This document shows positions 36,034 to 45,752 of a stretch of 64,000 bases of DNA, in pieces. Below the pieces are notes generated by a model, which worked only from the letters and a program-made list of their open reading frames with translations, did no database searches and had not been told where the DNA came from. The stretch comes from Mesorhizobium amorphae CCNWGS0123 (lineage in GTDB: Bacteria > Pseudomonadota > Alphaproteobacteria > Rhizobiales > Rhizobiaceae): NCBI RefSeq assembly GCF_001686985.1, contig NZ_CP015318.1, positions 2,540,001 to 2,604,000 on the forward strand, in the 5' to 3' direction. Every line of letters starts with the position of its first letter. Position 1 is the first letter of the stretch. The position numbers were made by a program, and so were the translations under genes.

Positions 36034-38922
36034 TCACGCCTGAGTCAGCGGATACTGTTCCTTCAGCGTCTTCAGCACCTGGTCGCCCGGCATCGGCGCG
36101 CCGAACATGAAGCTCTGCACATACTCGCAGCCCATCTGGCGCAGCTCCAGCGCATCGCTCTCGTCGGAGATGCCTTCGGCCACCACCGACAGGCCGAGCT
36201 CATGCGCCATGTTGACCATGGATTTCAGCAACACCGCGCGCTTCGGCGTCGCATCGTCGACGAAGCTCTTGTCGATCTTGATGGTGTCGAACGGGAAGCG
36301 CGTCAGATAGGACAGCGACGAATATCCGGTGCCGAAATCGTCCAGCGACAGGCCGATGCCGAGCTGCTTCAGCTTGTTCAGCACATGCGATGTCTGCTCG
36401 GGATTGTCCATCACCAGCGATTCGGTAAGTTCCAGCCGGAAGCAGCGCGGCTTCAGATTGGCGCGCGCGATGACCGAGCGGACGTCACTGACCAGGTCGC
36501 GGCGGATGAGCTGGCGGCTGGAGAGGTTGACCGAAACCGAGAGTGGCGCGTCGCCGATCTGCTTTTGCCAGGTCGCCAGGTCCTCGGCCGCCTGCTGCAT
36601 GGCGAACAGGCCAAGCTGCACGATCAGGCCGCAGTTTTCGGCGACCGGAATGAAATCCCCCGGCGGGATCATGCCGCGGCGCGGATGGTCCCAGCGCAGC
36701 AACGCCTCGAAGCCGGCGACGCTGCCGTCCTCCAGGCGCACGATCGGCTGGTAGGCGAGCGTGAATTCGCGCCGCTCGATGGCGCGGCGCAGGTCCGATT
36801 CGAACTGCAGCCGGTCGGTGCCGACGGTGCGGAAGGCGGGCCGGAACGGCTCGATCCTGTCGCCGCCGAAGCGCTTGGCCTGGTGCATGGCAAGCTCGGC
36901 GTCCTTGACCATGTCCTCGGCCGAAGTCTGCGCCGTGGTCCAGGTGATCAGCCCGATCGAAGCGGTGAGCACGATCTCGCGCTTGGCGAAGGTGATCGGG
37001 TTGTTGATCGCGTGCTTGATGGCGTCGGCAACGGCCGCGATGCGGGCCGGGTCCTGTTCCGACAGAAGCATCAGCGCGAACTGGTCGCCGGCAAAGCGCG
37101 ACAGCGAATCCTTTGGCTTCAGCAGCCGGTGCAGGCGCCGCGCGATGGTCAAAAGGATGGTGTCGCCGGCCGAAATGCCCAGACCGTCATTGACCTGCTT
37201 GAAGCGGTCGATGTCGATGACGAAGACCGTCGGGCGCACCTTCTCCTCGGTGCGGGCGATCGAGATGATCGCCTCCAGCCGGTTCATGAACAATTCGCGG
37301 TTCGGCAGGCCGGTCAGATTGTCGTGCACGGCATCGTGCAGCAGCCTTTCCTCGGACTTCTTCTGCTCGGTCACGTCGACCATGGTACCGACGCAGCGGA
37401 TCACTTCGCCGTCCGAGCCGATCACTGGCCGCGCGCGCAGCGAGAACCAGTGATAGTGGCCGTCGGCGCCGCGCAGGCGGAAATTCTGCGAGACCCGGCC
37501 GCGCCGGTGCTCCAGCACCACGTCGAGCGTGGTGCGGAATGTGTCGCGGTCGTCGGCGTGCAGCACCGGCAGCCAATTACGCGCCGCACCCCCCAGGCTG
37601 TTCGGCGTCAGGCCAAGCTGCACGCTGACATCGGGTTTTGTCACCACGCGGTCGCGCAGCACGTCCCAGTCCCAGACGATGTCGCCTGATCCGGCGACGG
37701 CCAGCGCCTGGCGTTCGAGGTCGGAGAACAGGCCCTGATGCAGCGCGCCGCCGGCAAAGGCATGCTGCATGACGGTGAAGCCGATCAGCAGGATGATCAG
37801 GATAAGCCCGCCGCCGAGTGCCGGCTGGGCGATGTCGTTGTCGAGCATGCCGGTGATTGCCATCCACGACCCGCATAGCCATAACAGCACCATCACCCAA
37901 CTGGGCACCAGCATGATGGCGCGGTCGTAGCCGCGTATGCCGAGGAAGATGATCAGGCCGAGCCCGGTCACCGCGGTGGCGGCGAAGGACAGCCTGGCGA
38001 TGCCGGCCGCGACCGCCGGATCGATGATGGCGACGCCCGCGATCAGCACCAGCCCGAGGATCCAGACCAGCGCGCCGTAGCTGAAATGGCCATGCCATCG
38101 ATTGAGGTTGAGATAGGCGAACAGGAACACCACGAAGGTCGCCGCAAGCGCCACCTCCGTTCCGGCCCGCCACATCTGCTCATTGCCCGGCGATATCTCG
38201 ATGACCTTGTTGAGGAAGCCGAAATCGACGCAGATATAGGCAAGCACCGCCCAGGCCAGCGCCGCGGTCGCCGGGAACATCGAGGTTCCCTTGACGACGA
38301 AAAGGATGGTCAGGAACAGCGCCAGCAGGCCGGCGATGCCGATGACGATGCCGCGAAACAGCGTGTAGGAATTGACCGAGTCCTTGTAGGATTCCGGATC
38401 CCACAGATAGACCTGCGGCAGTTTCGGCGAGGCGAGCTCGGCGATGAAGGTGATCACCGTGCCGGGGTTCAGCGTCACCCGGAACACGTCGGCGTCGGGG
38501 CTGGTCTGGCGGTCGAGCGCGAAGCCTTCGCTGGGCGTGATGGCGGCGATGCGGGTCGAGCCGAGATCGGGCCAGAAGATGCCCGAATTCACCAGCCGGA
38601 AATGCGGTGCCACGATCAGCCGGTCGAGCTGCTGGTCGGTGGTGTTGGCCAGCGCGAACACCGCCCAGTCGCCGGTCGAGCGCGCGTCATTGGCCTCGAC
38701 CTCGATACGCCTGACGATGCCGTCGGGTCCCGGCGCGGTCGAGACCTGGAAATTTTCGCCCTGGTTCCGGTAGATTTCGACGGCGCCGGACAGGTCGAGC
38801 GCCACGTCGTCGCGGGCGATCTTGATCGGCTCGACGGCGAAGGCCGAAGACGCCGCGCAGAGCGTCACGATCGTCGCCAGGAGGAGCGCGAACAACGAGC
38901 CGATTCGCAGGAAATTCGTCAA
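36034..38922 (-). CDS. membrane-bound GGDEF/EAL protein with degenerate GGDEF motif
   Basis: A 962-residue sensor with a signal peptide (to about 29), a periplasmic domain (about 30-185), seven membrane segments (about 190-395), a PAS/PAC pair (about 410-530), GGDEF (about 535-695) and EAL (about 705-955). The GGDEF active site reads AGDQF (near residue 610), so cyclic-di-GMP synthesis is doubtful, while DIDRFKQVND before it is intact. The EAL domain is canonical: FEALLRW, LTESLVMD, DDFGTGYSSLSYL, KIDKSF. It is therefore most likely a phosphodiesterase that breaks down cyclic-di-GMP. It starts 3 bp after the GNAT gene. Confidence 0.93.
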   Translation of the reverse strand: MTNFLRIGSLFALLLATIVTLCAASSAFAVEPIKIARDDVALDLSGAVEIYRNQGENFQVSTAPGPDGIVRRIEVEANDARSTGDWAVFALANTTDQQLDRLIVAPHFRLVNSGIFWPDLGSTRIAAITPSEGFALDRQTSPDADVFRVTLNPGTVITFIAELASPKLPQVYLWDPESYKDSVNSYTLFRGIVIGIAGLLALFLTILFVVKGTSMFPATAALAWAVLAYICVDFGFLNKVIEISPGNEQMWRAGTEVALAATFVVFLFAYLNLNRWHGHFSYGALVWILGLVLIAGVAIIDPAVAAGIARLSFAATAVTGLGLIIFLGIRGYDRAIMLVPSWVMVLLWLCGSWMAITGMLDNDIAQPALGGGLILIILLIGFTVMQHAFAGGALHQGLFSDLERQALAVAGSGDIVWDWDVLRDRVVTKPDVSVQLGLTPNSLGGAARNWLPVLHADDRDTFRTTLDVVLEHRRGRVSQNFRLRGADGHYHWFSLRARPVIGSDGEVIRCVGTMVDVTEQKKSEERLLHDAVHDNLTGLPNRELFMNRLEAIISIARTEEKVRPTVFVIDIDRFKQVNDGLGISAGDTILLTIARRLHRLLKPKDSLSRFAGDQFALMLLSEQDPARIAAVADAIKHAINNPITFAKREIVLTASIGLITWTTAQTSAEDMVKDAELAMHQAKRFGGDRIEPFRPAFRTVGTDRLQFESDLRRAIERREFTLAYQPIVRLEDGSVAGFEALLRWDHPRRGMIPPGDFIPVAENCGLIVQLGLFAMQQAAEDLATWQKQIGDAPLSVSVNLSSRQLIRRDLVSDVRSVIARANLKPRCFRLELTESLVMDNPEQTSHVLNKLKQLGIGLSLDDFGTGYSSLSYLTRFPFDTIKIDKSFVDDATPKRAVLLKSMVNMAHELGLSVVAEGISDESDALELRQMGCEYVQSFMFGAPMPGDQVLKTLKEQYPLTQA

Positions 38923-38925
38923 AAA

Positions 38926-39522
38926 TCAGCCCTTCGTTCCAGCGCCCGGCGGATCGTCCGCGATCCGGGCGTAGAGGTAGTGGTCCTGCCAGATGCCATT
39001 GATCCGGAGATAGGATCGCAGAAGTCCTTCGCGCCGGAATCCGGCTTTTTCAAGCACGCGGATCGACCGGGCGTTGTCGGGAATACAGGCAGCCTCGATC
39101 CGGTGCAACCTCAGCGTATCGAAAGCGAATTGCGACACCAGCTTGACCGCTTCGGTCATCAGGCCGCGGCCGCCATAGCGCTCGCCGATCCAGTAGCCGA
39201 TATGGCCGCTTTGCGCGACGCCGTGGCGGATGTTGCCGAGCGTGATGCCGCCGGCAAGCTTGCCGCTGCTCTTCTCGAAGATGAAGAAGGCAATAGCCGT
39301 GCCTTGCGCATAGTCCTCGCGGTAGCGGCTGATGCGCAGCCGCCATGCCGTGCGGTCAAGCTCGTCCGGCGTCCAGCGCGGCTCCCACGGCTCGAGGAAG
39401 CCGCGGCTTTCGCCGCGCAGCGCCGACCATTCGCGGTAGTCGTTGGTCAGCGGCACGCGCAGCGTAATCCGGTCACCCTTCAGTGCCGGCAGATCGCGGC
39501 GAAAGAAAGGGAGCGCGAACAT
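38926..39522 (-). CDS. GNAT family N-acetyltransferase, RimJ/RimL-like
   Basis: A 198-residue acetyltransferase. The acetyl-CoA loop is GYWIGERYGGRGLMTEAV, followed by LHRIEAACIPDNARSIRVLEKAGFRREG, the pattern of the RimJ/RimL group that acetylates protein N-termini or small amines. It lies 14 bp after the M16 peptidase gene and 3 bp before the GGDEF/EAL gene, within a leftward run that begins with thrC. The target is unknown. Confidence 0.92.
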   Translation of the reverse strand: MFALPFFRRDLPALKGDRITLRVPLTNDYREWSALRGESRGFLEPWEPRWTPDELDRTAWRLRISRYREDYAQGTAIAFFIFEKSSGKLAGGITLGNIRHGVAQSGHIGYWIGERYGGRGLMTEAVKLVSQFAFDTLRLHRIEAACIPDNARSIRVLEKAGFRREGLLRSYLRINGIWQDHYLYARIADDPPGAGTKG

Positions 39523-39536
39523 GGCGCTTGGGAGGT

Positions 39537-40829
39537 CTAGACGGCGAGCTTGCGGGCCGTCGTCTGCGTGCCCGAAAGCGAGTCGAGGATCGCCTCATAG
39601 GGCGCAAGCGTACCCACGGGGCCGACGGCGGTGAGCGTCGGCTTGGTCGAAAACAGTCGCGCCGACAGATCGGTCAGCCGCTCGATGGTCAAGGCCGAAA
39701 GTCGCTCCATCAGTTCTTCCTTGGCGATCGGCCGGCCGAACAGGAGCAGTTGCCTGGCGATCTGCGAGGCGCGGCTGGCCGGGCTTTCGGCCGACATGAT
39801 CAGCCCCGCGCGATACTGCGCCCGGGCCCGGTCGAGCTCTTCCTGCAGGATGTTTTCGCCCGCCTTCTGCAACTCGTCGATGATGACGGGCACAAGCTTG
39901 GCGATGTCGCTCTGCCCGGTCGCGGCATGGACGCCGAAGATGCCGGTGTCGGAAAAGCCCCAGTGGAAAGCATAGACCGAATAGCACAGGCCGCGCTTTT
40001 CGCGGACTTCCTGGAACAGCCGGGACGACATGCCGCCGCCGAGGATCATCGACAGCACCTGCGAGGCGTAGAAGTCGCGCACATGGTAGGCGCGGCCCTC
40101 GAAGCCGAGCACGATCTGCGCATCCATCAGGTCGCGGTCCTCACGGAAATCGCCGCCGACATACTGCGCATATTGTGGAATGTTGCTCTCGGCCTTGGCG
40201 CGGAAGCCGCCCAGATGCTTCTCGACTTCGCGCACGAAATTGTCGTGCTTGATGTCGCCGGCGGCCACGACCACCATGCGCTCGGCGCCGTATTGGCGCT
40301 CGATGAAATTATGCAGCTGCTTGGAGGTGAAGGACTTGACGGTCTCCGGCGTGCCGAGGATGGAGCGGCCGATCGTCTGATGGCGGAAGGCGGTTTCGGT
40401 GAAACGGTCGAAGACGATGTCGTCGGGCGTGTCGTGCGCGGCGCCGATCTCCTGCAGGATCACATGCTGCTCGCGCTCCAGCTCCTCCGGGTCGAATTCG
40501 GACTCCTGCAGGATGTCGGCAAGGATGTCGACCGCCAGGGGCACATCGTCGGAGAGCACCCTGGCGTAATAGGAGGTCGTCTCGACGCTGGTGGCGGCAT
40601 TGATCTCGCCGCCGACATTTTCGATTTCCGAAGCGATCTCGAAGGCGGTACGGCGTTTCGTACCCTTGAAGGCCATATGCTCGAGCAAATGGGCCATTCC
40701 GTGCTCTTCTTCGCGCTCATTACGGGCGCCTGACTTGACCCAGGTACCAAGGGCAACGGATTCGAGACTTGGAAGGGTTTCGGTTGCGACTGTCAGGCCG
40801 TTCGACAGACGGCTTACCTCAACACCCAT
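39537..40829 (-). CDS. M16 family zinc peptidase (processing-peptidase-like)
   Basis: A 430-residue inverzincin. The inverted zinc motif HxxEH is in HLLEHMAFKGT (near residue 50), with the third ligand expected in the EINAATSVETTSYY region onward. The sequence closely follows the pattern of mitochondrial processing peptidase beta-type subunits. It begins 14 bp after thrC, an order kept in many rhizobia. The ATG at 40829 gives MGVEVSRLSNGLTV; a longer frame adds 40 residues without similarity. The substrate is not known. Confidence 0.93.
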   Translation of the reverse strand: MGVEVSRLSNGLTVATETLPSLESVALGTWVKSGARNEREEEHGMAHLLEHMAFKGTKRRTAFEIASEIENVGGEINAATSVETTSYYARVLSDDVPLAVDILADILQESEFDPEELEREQHVILQEIGAAHDTPDDIVFDRFTETAFRHQTIGRSILGTPETVKSFTSKQLHNFIERQYGAERMVVVAAGDIKHDNFVREVEKHLGGFRAKAESNIPQYAQYVGGDFREDRDLMDAQIVLGFEGRAYHVRDFYASQVLSMILGGGMSSRLFQEVREKRGLCYSVYAFHWGFSDTGIFGVHAATGQSDIAKLVPVIIDELQKAGENILQEELDRARAQYRAGLIMSAESPASRASQIARQLLLFGRPIAKEELMERLSALTIERLTDLSARLFSTKPTLTAVGPVGTLAPYEAILDSLSGTQTTARKLAV

Positions 40830-40843
40830 ATGGCTAGTACTCC

Positions 40844-42241
40844 CTAACGCGCCGCCCGCGTGTGGCGTGTAACATAATCTTCCACCATTTTCAGGTCGGA
40901 TGGAAGTACCGTGTATTTTTCGTCGGCTGACATCAAGGAGCCAAGCCATGCGGGCAGGGCCGGCGACACGCCGCAGGCCGCTTCGACGGCGGCAGGAAAC
41001 TTGGCCGGATGCGCGGTGCCCAGCACCACCATCGGGATGGCACCGACGGCCTTGCCGACCGCGACATGCATGGCCGCGGCCGTGTGCGGGTCGAGCAGAT
41101 AATTGCTGGCTTCGAGCGTCGAGCGGATGGTGGCGGCGACCTCGTCGACGCCGGCTCGGCCGGCATCGAATTCGGCCCTGATGCTGGCGATTTGGCCTGT
41201 CTCGATGGTGAAGGCGCCGGACTGCTTGAGCCCGTTCATGTAGCGACGCACTGTCGCGGCGTCGCGGCCTGCCGCCTCAAACAGCAGGCGCTCGAAATTC
41301 GACGACACCTGGATGTCCATCGACGGCGAGGTGGTGGCGAAGACGCCCTTGGTGCGGTACTCGCCGCTCGCAAGCGTGCGCGCCAATATGTCGTTGTCAT
41401 TGGTGGCGATGATCAGCCGCTCGATCGGCAGGCCCATCCTCTTGGCGGCATAGCCGGCGAAAATGTCGCCGAAATTGCCGGTCGGCACGGTGAAGGAGAT
41501 AGGCCTGTCCGGTGCGCCGAGTGACAGCGCGGAGGAGAAATAATAGACGATCTGGGCCATGATGCGGGCCCAGTTGATCGAATTGACGCCCGACAGCGAA
41601 ACCCGGTCGCGAAAACCGTGGTCGTTGAACATGTCCTTCACCAGGCCCTGGCAGTCGTCGAAATTGCCTTCAAGGGCCAGCGCATGGACATTGGCGGCGG
41701 TCGACGTCGTCATCTGCCGCTGCTGCACCGGCGAGACCTTGCCGTGCGGGAAGAGAATGAAGATGTCGGTGCGGTTGCGCCCGGCAAAAGCGTCTATTGC
41801 CGCACCGCCGGTGTCGCCGGAGGTTGCGCCGACGATCGTTGCACGCTGGTCGCGCTCGGCCAGGACATGGTCCATCAGCCGGGCCAGCAGCTGCATCGCC
41901 ACGTCCTTGAAGGCCAGCGTCGGGCCGTGGAAGAGTTCCAGCACGAAGGCATTGGCGCCGGTCTGCACCAGCGGGCAGACGGCCTCGTGACGGAAGGTCG
42001 CATAGGCTTCGCGCACCAGCTTCTCGAATACTGGCGCCGCGATTTCACCGCCGAGGAACGGCGTCAGCACGCGGATGGCGAGGTCGGGATAGGCAAGGCC
42101 GCGCATGGCGCGGATATCGGATGCCGAAAACTGCGGCCATTCGCGCGGCACATAGAGCCCGCCGTCGCGCGCCAGCCCGGCCAGCACCGCGTCGGAAAAT
42201 CCAAGCACGGGCGCATCCCCGCGGGTACTCACATATTGCAT
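40844..42241 (-). CDS. thrC: threonine synthase ThrC
   Basis: ThrC converts O-phosphohomoserine to threonine with pyridoxal phosphate. The 465-residue protein matches the longer class of threonine synthase: MQYVSTRGDAPVLGFSDAVLAG at the start, the lysine segment HGPTLAFKDVAMQLL, SGDTGGAAI for the phosphate, and PTGNFGDIFAGY. The ATG at 42241 was taken; a GTG two codons upstream is possible. It heads a leftward run with M16, GNAT and GGDEF/EAL genes; thrB lies elsewhere (31075). Confidence 0.97.
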   Translation of the reverse strand: MQYVSTRGDAPVLGFSDAVLAGLARDGGLYVPREWPQFSASDIRAMRGLAYPDLAIRVLTPFLGGEIAAPVFEKLVREAYATFRHEAVCPLVQTGANAFVLELFHGPTLAFKDVAMQLLARLMDHVLAERDQRATIVGATSGDTGGAAIDAFAGRNRTDIFILFPHGKVSPVQQRQMTTSTAANVHALALEGNFDDCQGLVKDMFNDHGFRDRVSLSGVNSINWARIMAQIVYYFSSALSLGAPDRPISFTVPTGNFGDIFAGYAAKRMGLPIERLIIATNDNDILARTLASGEYRTKGVFATTSPSMDIQVSSNFERLLFEAAGRDAATVRRYMNGLKQSGAFTIETGQIASIRAEFDAGRAGVDEVAATIRSTLEASNYLLDPHTAAAMHVAVGKAVGAIPMVVLGTAHPAKFPAAVEAACGVSPALPAWLGSLMSADEKYTVLPSDLKMVEDYVTRHTRAAR

Positions 42242-42369
42242 CGTCACATTCCGTTCTTGCCGGGCGTTTCATTCACCGCAAGGTGGTTAATTTTCCGAAC
42301 CGGATCAGTCGCATTTTTGCCGCGCGGTTGATATACGTCACCAGCTTTGCGAGAGGGAAGTGCAGTTTC

Positions 42370-43092
42370 ATGGCGTTTTATTCGTTCAACAACCGCTTTG
42401 TCGCGGGTCTGGCGCTCACCGGCTTTATGCTTGCCGCCGCCGGTTGCCAATCGAGCGACAATGGCGTTCTCAACCTCGGCTTCGGCAAGAAAGACACCCA
42501 GGCGCCACCGCCGCCGCAGGATCCCAAAGTGCTCGCCAGCCAGTTGCGCGCCTACTGCCCGAAGGTGACGTTGCGCGACGGCACGGCTTACTTCAGCACC
42601 TATGCCAAGGGCTCGGCCAAGCCCAGGAAGAAGACCGACGCCGCGCAAGATGCCGCGGCTGCCGCCCAGCCGGCGCCCGACGGCACCATCGTCGATCCCG
42701 ATCGCGATCCCGCCAAGGTCATCTACCAGGCCTCGATCACCGACGTGACCCGCGACTGCAGCAACGCCAACGGCCAGTTGTCGATGAAGATCGCCGTCGC
42801 CGGCAAGGTCGTTCCGGGACCGATGTTCGCGCCGGGCACGATCACCATGCCGATCCGCGTCGCGGTGATGCATGGCACCGAGGTGCTCTATTCGCAGATC
42901 CATCCTTACCAGATCCAGGTCACCGACCCCTCGGCCGCCACGCAGTTTGTCTTCACCGACCAGAACGTCGTGGTGCCAGAACCGACCGCGCAGGACTACC
43001 AGGCCTTTGCCGGCTATGACGAGGGCGCGCCGAAAGCCGCGACGGACAAGCGGAAGGGCAAGAGGAAGCAAGCCGCCCCCGCGACGAACTGA
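42370..43092 (+). CDS. lipoprotein of unknown function
   Basis: A 240-residue protein with a lipoprotein signal (lipobox LAAAGC, cysteine at about residue 26), a Gln/Pro-rich linker (TQAPPPPQDPK), and a conserved domain with two further cysteines (AYCPKVTLRDG and TRDCSNANGQL) that probably form a disulfide. The pattern VLYSQIHPYQIQVTDP recurs in rhizobial lipoproteins of unknown role. The C-terminus is a basic tail (KRKGKRKQ). It is divergent from thrC; the gap is 128 bp. Confidence 0.8.
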   Translation: MAFYSFNNRFVAGLALTGFMLAAAGCQSSDNGVLNLGFGKKDTQAPPPPQDPKVLASQLRAYCPKVTLRDGTAYFSTYAKGSAKPRKKTDAAQDAAAAAQPAPDGTIVDPDRDPAKVIYQASITDVTRDCSNANGQLSMKIAVAGKVVPGPMFAPGTITMPIRVAVMHGTEVLYSQIHPYQIQVTDPSAATQFVFTDQNVVVPEPTAQDYQAFAGYDEGAPKAATDKRKGKRKQAAPATN

Positions 43093-43121
43093 CCCGCTTA
43101 AGAGCGGCTGCGGATTGCCTT

Positions 43122-43811
43122 TCAGGCGTCCGCGGACCACTCAGACAAAGCGGCGATCACGCTTTTCAGCTCCGCCCAGCGGCGAATGACGGTTTCCGCG
43201 CCGGCCTCGGTCAGCGCGTCGGCATGGCCGGGATAGCTGTGCCCGGCGCCGGTGAAGCCGATGACGCGCATGCCGGCCGCCCTGGCGCCGGCGACGCCGT
43301 GCACGGAATCCTCGATGACGAAGGTGTTTTCCGGCTTCGCGTTGAGCTTTTCGGCGGCAAGCAGGAACACGTCCGGGGCCGGTTTGGTTTTGCCGGTCGG
43401 TGTTTCCATCGCCGAGAAGATGCGGCCGGCGAAGAACGGCAGCAGATGCACTTTCTCCAGCATGAACTCGATCCGCTCGGAGCGTGAGTTGGAGCAGATG
43501 CAGCGCGGCACGGTCACCGCCGCGACCGCTTCGCGCACGCCGTCGATGGCGCGCACGTCGCTGCGCAATTTGCGGTCGACCAGCTCTTCGGCGCGGTCGA
43601 TCAGCGAGACCTGGAACGGGATGGCGGACTTCTCCTCGACCCGCATCATGATGTCCTTGAAGGTCAGCCCGGCATAGGTCTCGGCCAGTTCCTCCGGCGA
43701 TATCTCATAGCCGGCCAAGGTCAAAAGCTCGGCTTCGATGCGCGCGGCGATGATTTCTGAATCGACGAGCACGCCGTCGCAATCGAATATGACAAGGTCT
43801 GGCTGGGGCAT
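43122..43811 (-). CDS. HAD family hydrolase, beta-phosphoglucomutase-like
   Basis: A 229-residue haloacid-dehalogenase phosphatase. The nucleophile motif is DCDGVLVDSE (residues 9-18), motif II CSNSRSE, motif III the lysine in GKTKPAPDVF, and motif IV EDSVHGV. The helical cap between residues 20 and 85 places it with subfamily I phosphatases (GS/PGMB type), which act on small phosphosugars. The start at 43811 gives the usual MPQPDLVIFD. It converges on the lipoprotein gene and diverges from ccrM. Confidence 0.9.
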   Translation of the reverse strand: MPQPDLVIFDCDGVLVDSEIIAARIEAELLTLAGYEISPEELAETYAGLTFKDIMMRVEEKSAIPFQVSLIDRAEELVDRKLRSDVRAIDGVREAVAAVTVPRCICSNSRSERIEFMLEKVHLLPFFAGRIFSAMETPTGKTKPAPDVFLLAAEKLNAKPENTFVIEDSVHGVAGARAAGMRVIGFTGAGHSYPGHADALTEAGAETVIRRWAELKSVIAALSEWSADA

Positions 43812-43951
43812 GGCAATCCGAACAAGGGAAGGATGGTGGGCGGCCCGACTGGGCTCAGGCGGCGCGGCATACACCAACAGGCCGGGCTTCGCAAATTAAC
43901 CGGGCCCGGGCGGCCGAACCGGTTCCGCCCTTCACCGAATATTTACGCTGA

Positions 43952-45136
<1,185 letters not shown>

Positions 45137-45137
45137 T

Positions 45138-45752
45138 TCAGCTCAGCTTGATCCCAAGACGCTCGAGGTCCGCCTTGAGCGTTTCGGCGTCGGTGAACAG
45201 CACCGCTTGCCAGCCGGCAGCCTTGGCGCCGTCGACATTCTTCTGGCTGTCGTCGATGAACAGCGTCGCTTCGGGCTGGAGGCCGAATGCGGCGATGTGA
45301 TGGTCGTAGATGGCGCGGTCGGGCTTGATCTGGCGGATATCGCCCGACACGGTCACGCCGCGCGGACGGTTCAGAAAATCGAAGCGCTGCCGGGCTTCGG
45401 CAAGCGTGTCGGTGGCGAAATTGGTCAGCATGGTCACGTCATGGCCAGTATCGATCAGCTTCTCCATGATGGCGACGCTGTCGTCATAAGCATGCGGCAC
45501 CATGTCGTGCCAGTGGCGGCGGAAACTGCGAATATTTTCAGCATGATCGGGGTGTTCGGCGATCAGCAGCGCCTCCGCCTCTTCCCAGGTCCGGCCACGG
45601 TCCTGCTCGATGTTCCAGTCACTGGTGCAGACATTGTCGAAAAACCACTTTCTCTCTTCGGCATCCGGGATCAGGCGGCTGAACGGGATATTAGGATCGT
45701 AATGGATCAGCACTCTGCCAATGTCGAAAACGATGTGGCGGATTTCAGTCAT
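45138..45752 (-). CDS. HAD family hydrolase (YihX-like)
   Basis: A 204-residue HAD phosphatase with the nucleophile motif FDIGRVLIHYDPN (residues 9-21), motif II in TMLTNFATDT, the motif III lysine in IKPDRAIYDHH, and motif IV FIDDSQKNVDGAKAAGW. The form IGRVL in place of DGVL is common in the YihX/epoxide-hydrolase-N-like branch. It overlaps mutY by 4 bp (ATGA), so it is translated from the mutY transcript. Substrate unknown. Confidence 0.9.
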   Translation of the reverse strand: MTEIRHIVFDIGRVLIHYDPNIPFSRLIPDAEERKWFFDNVCTSDWNIEQDRGRTWEEAEALLIAEHPDHAENIRSFRRHWHDMVPHAYDDSVAIMEKLIDTGHDVTMLTNFATDTLAEARQRFDFLNRPRGVTVSGDIRQIKPDRAIYDHHIAAFGLQPEATLFIDDSQKNVDGAKAAGWQAVLFTDAETLKADLERLGIKLS

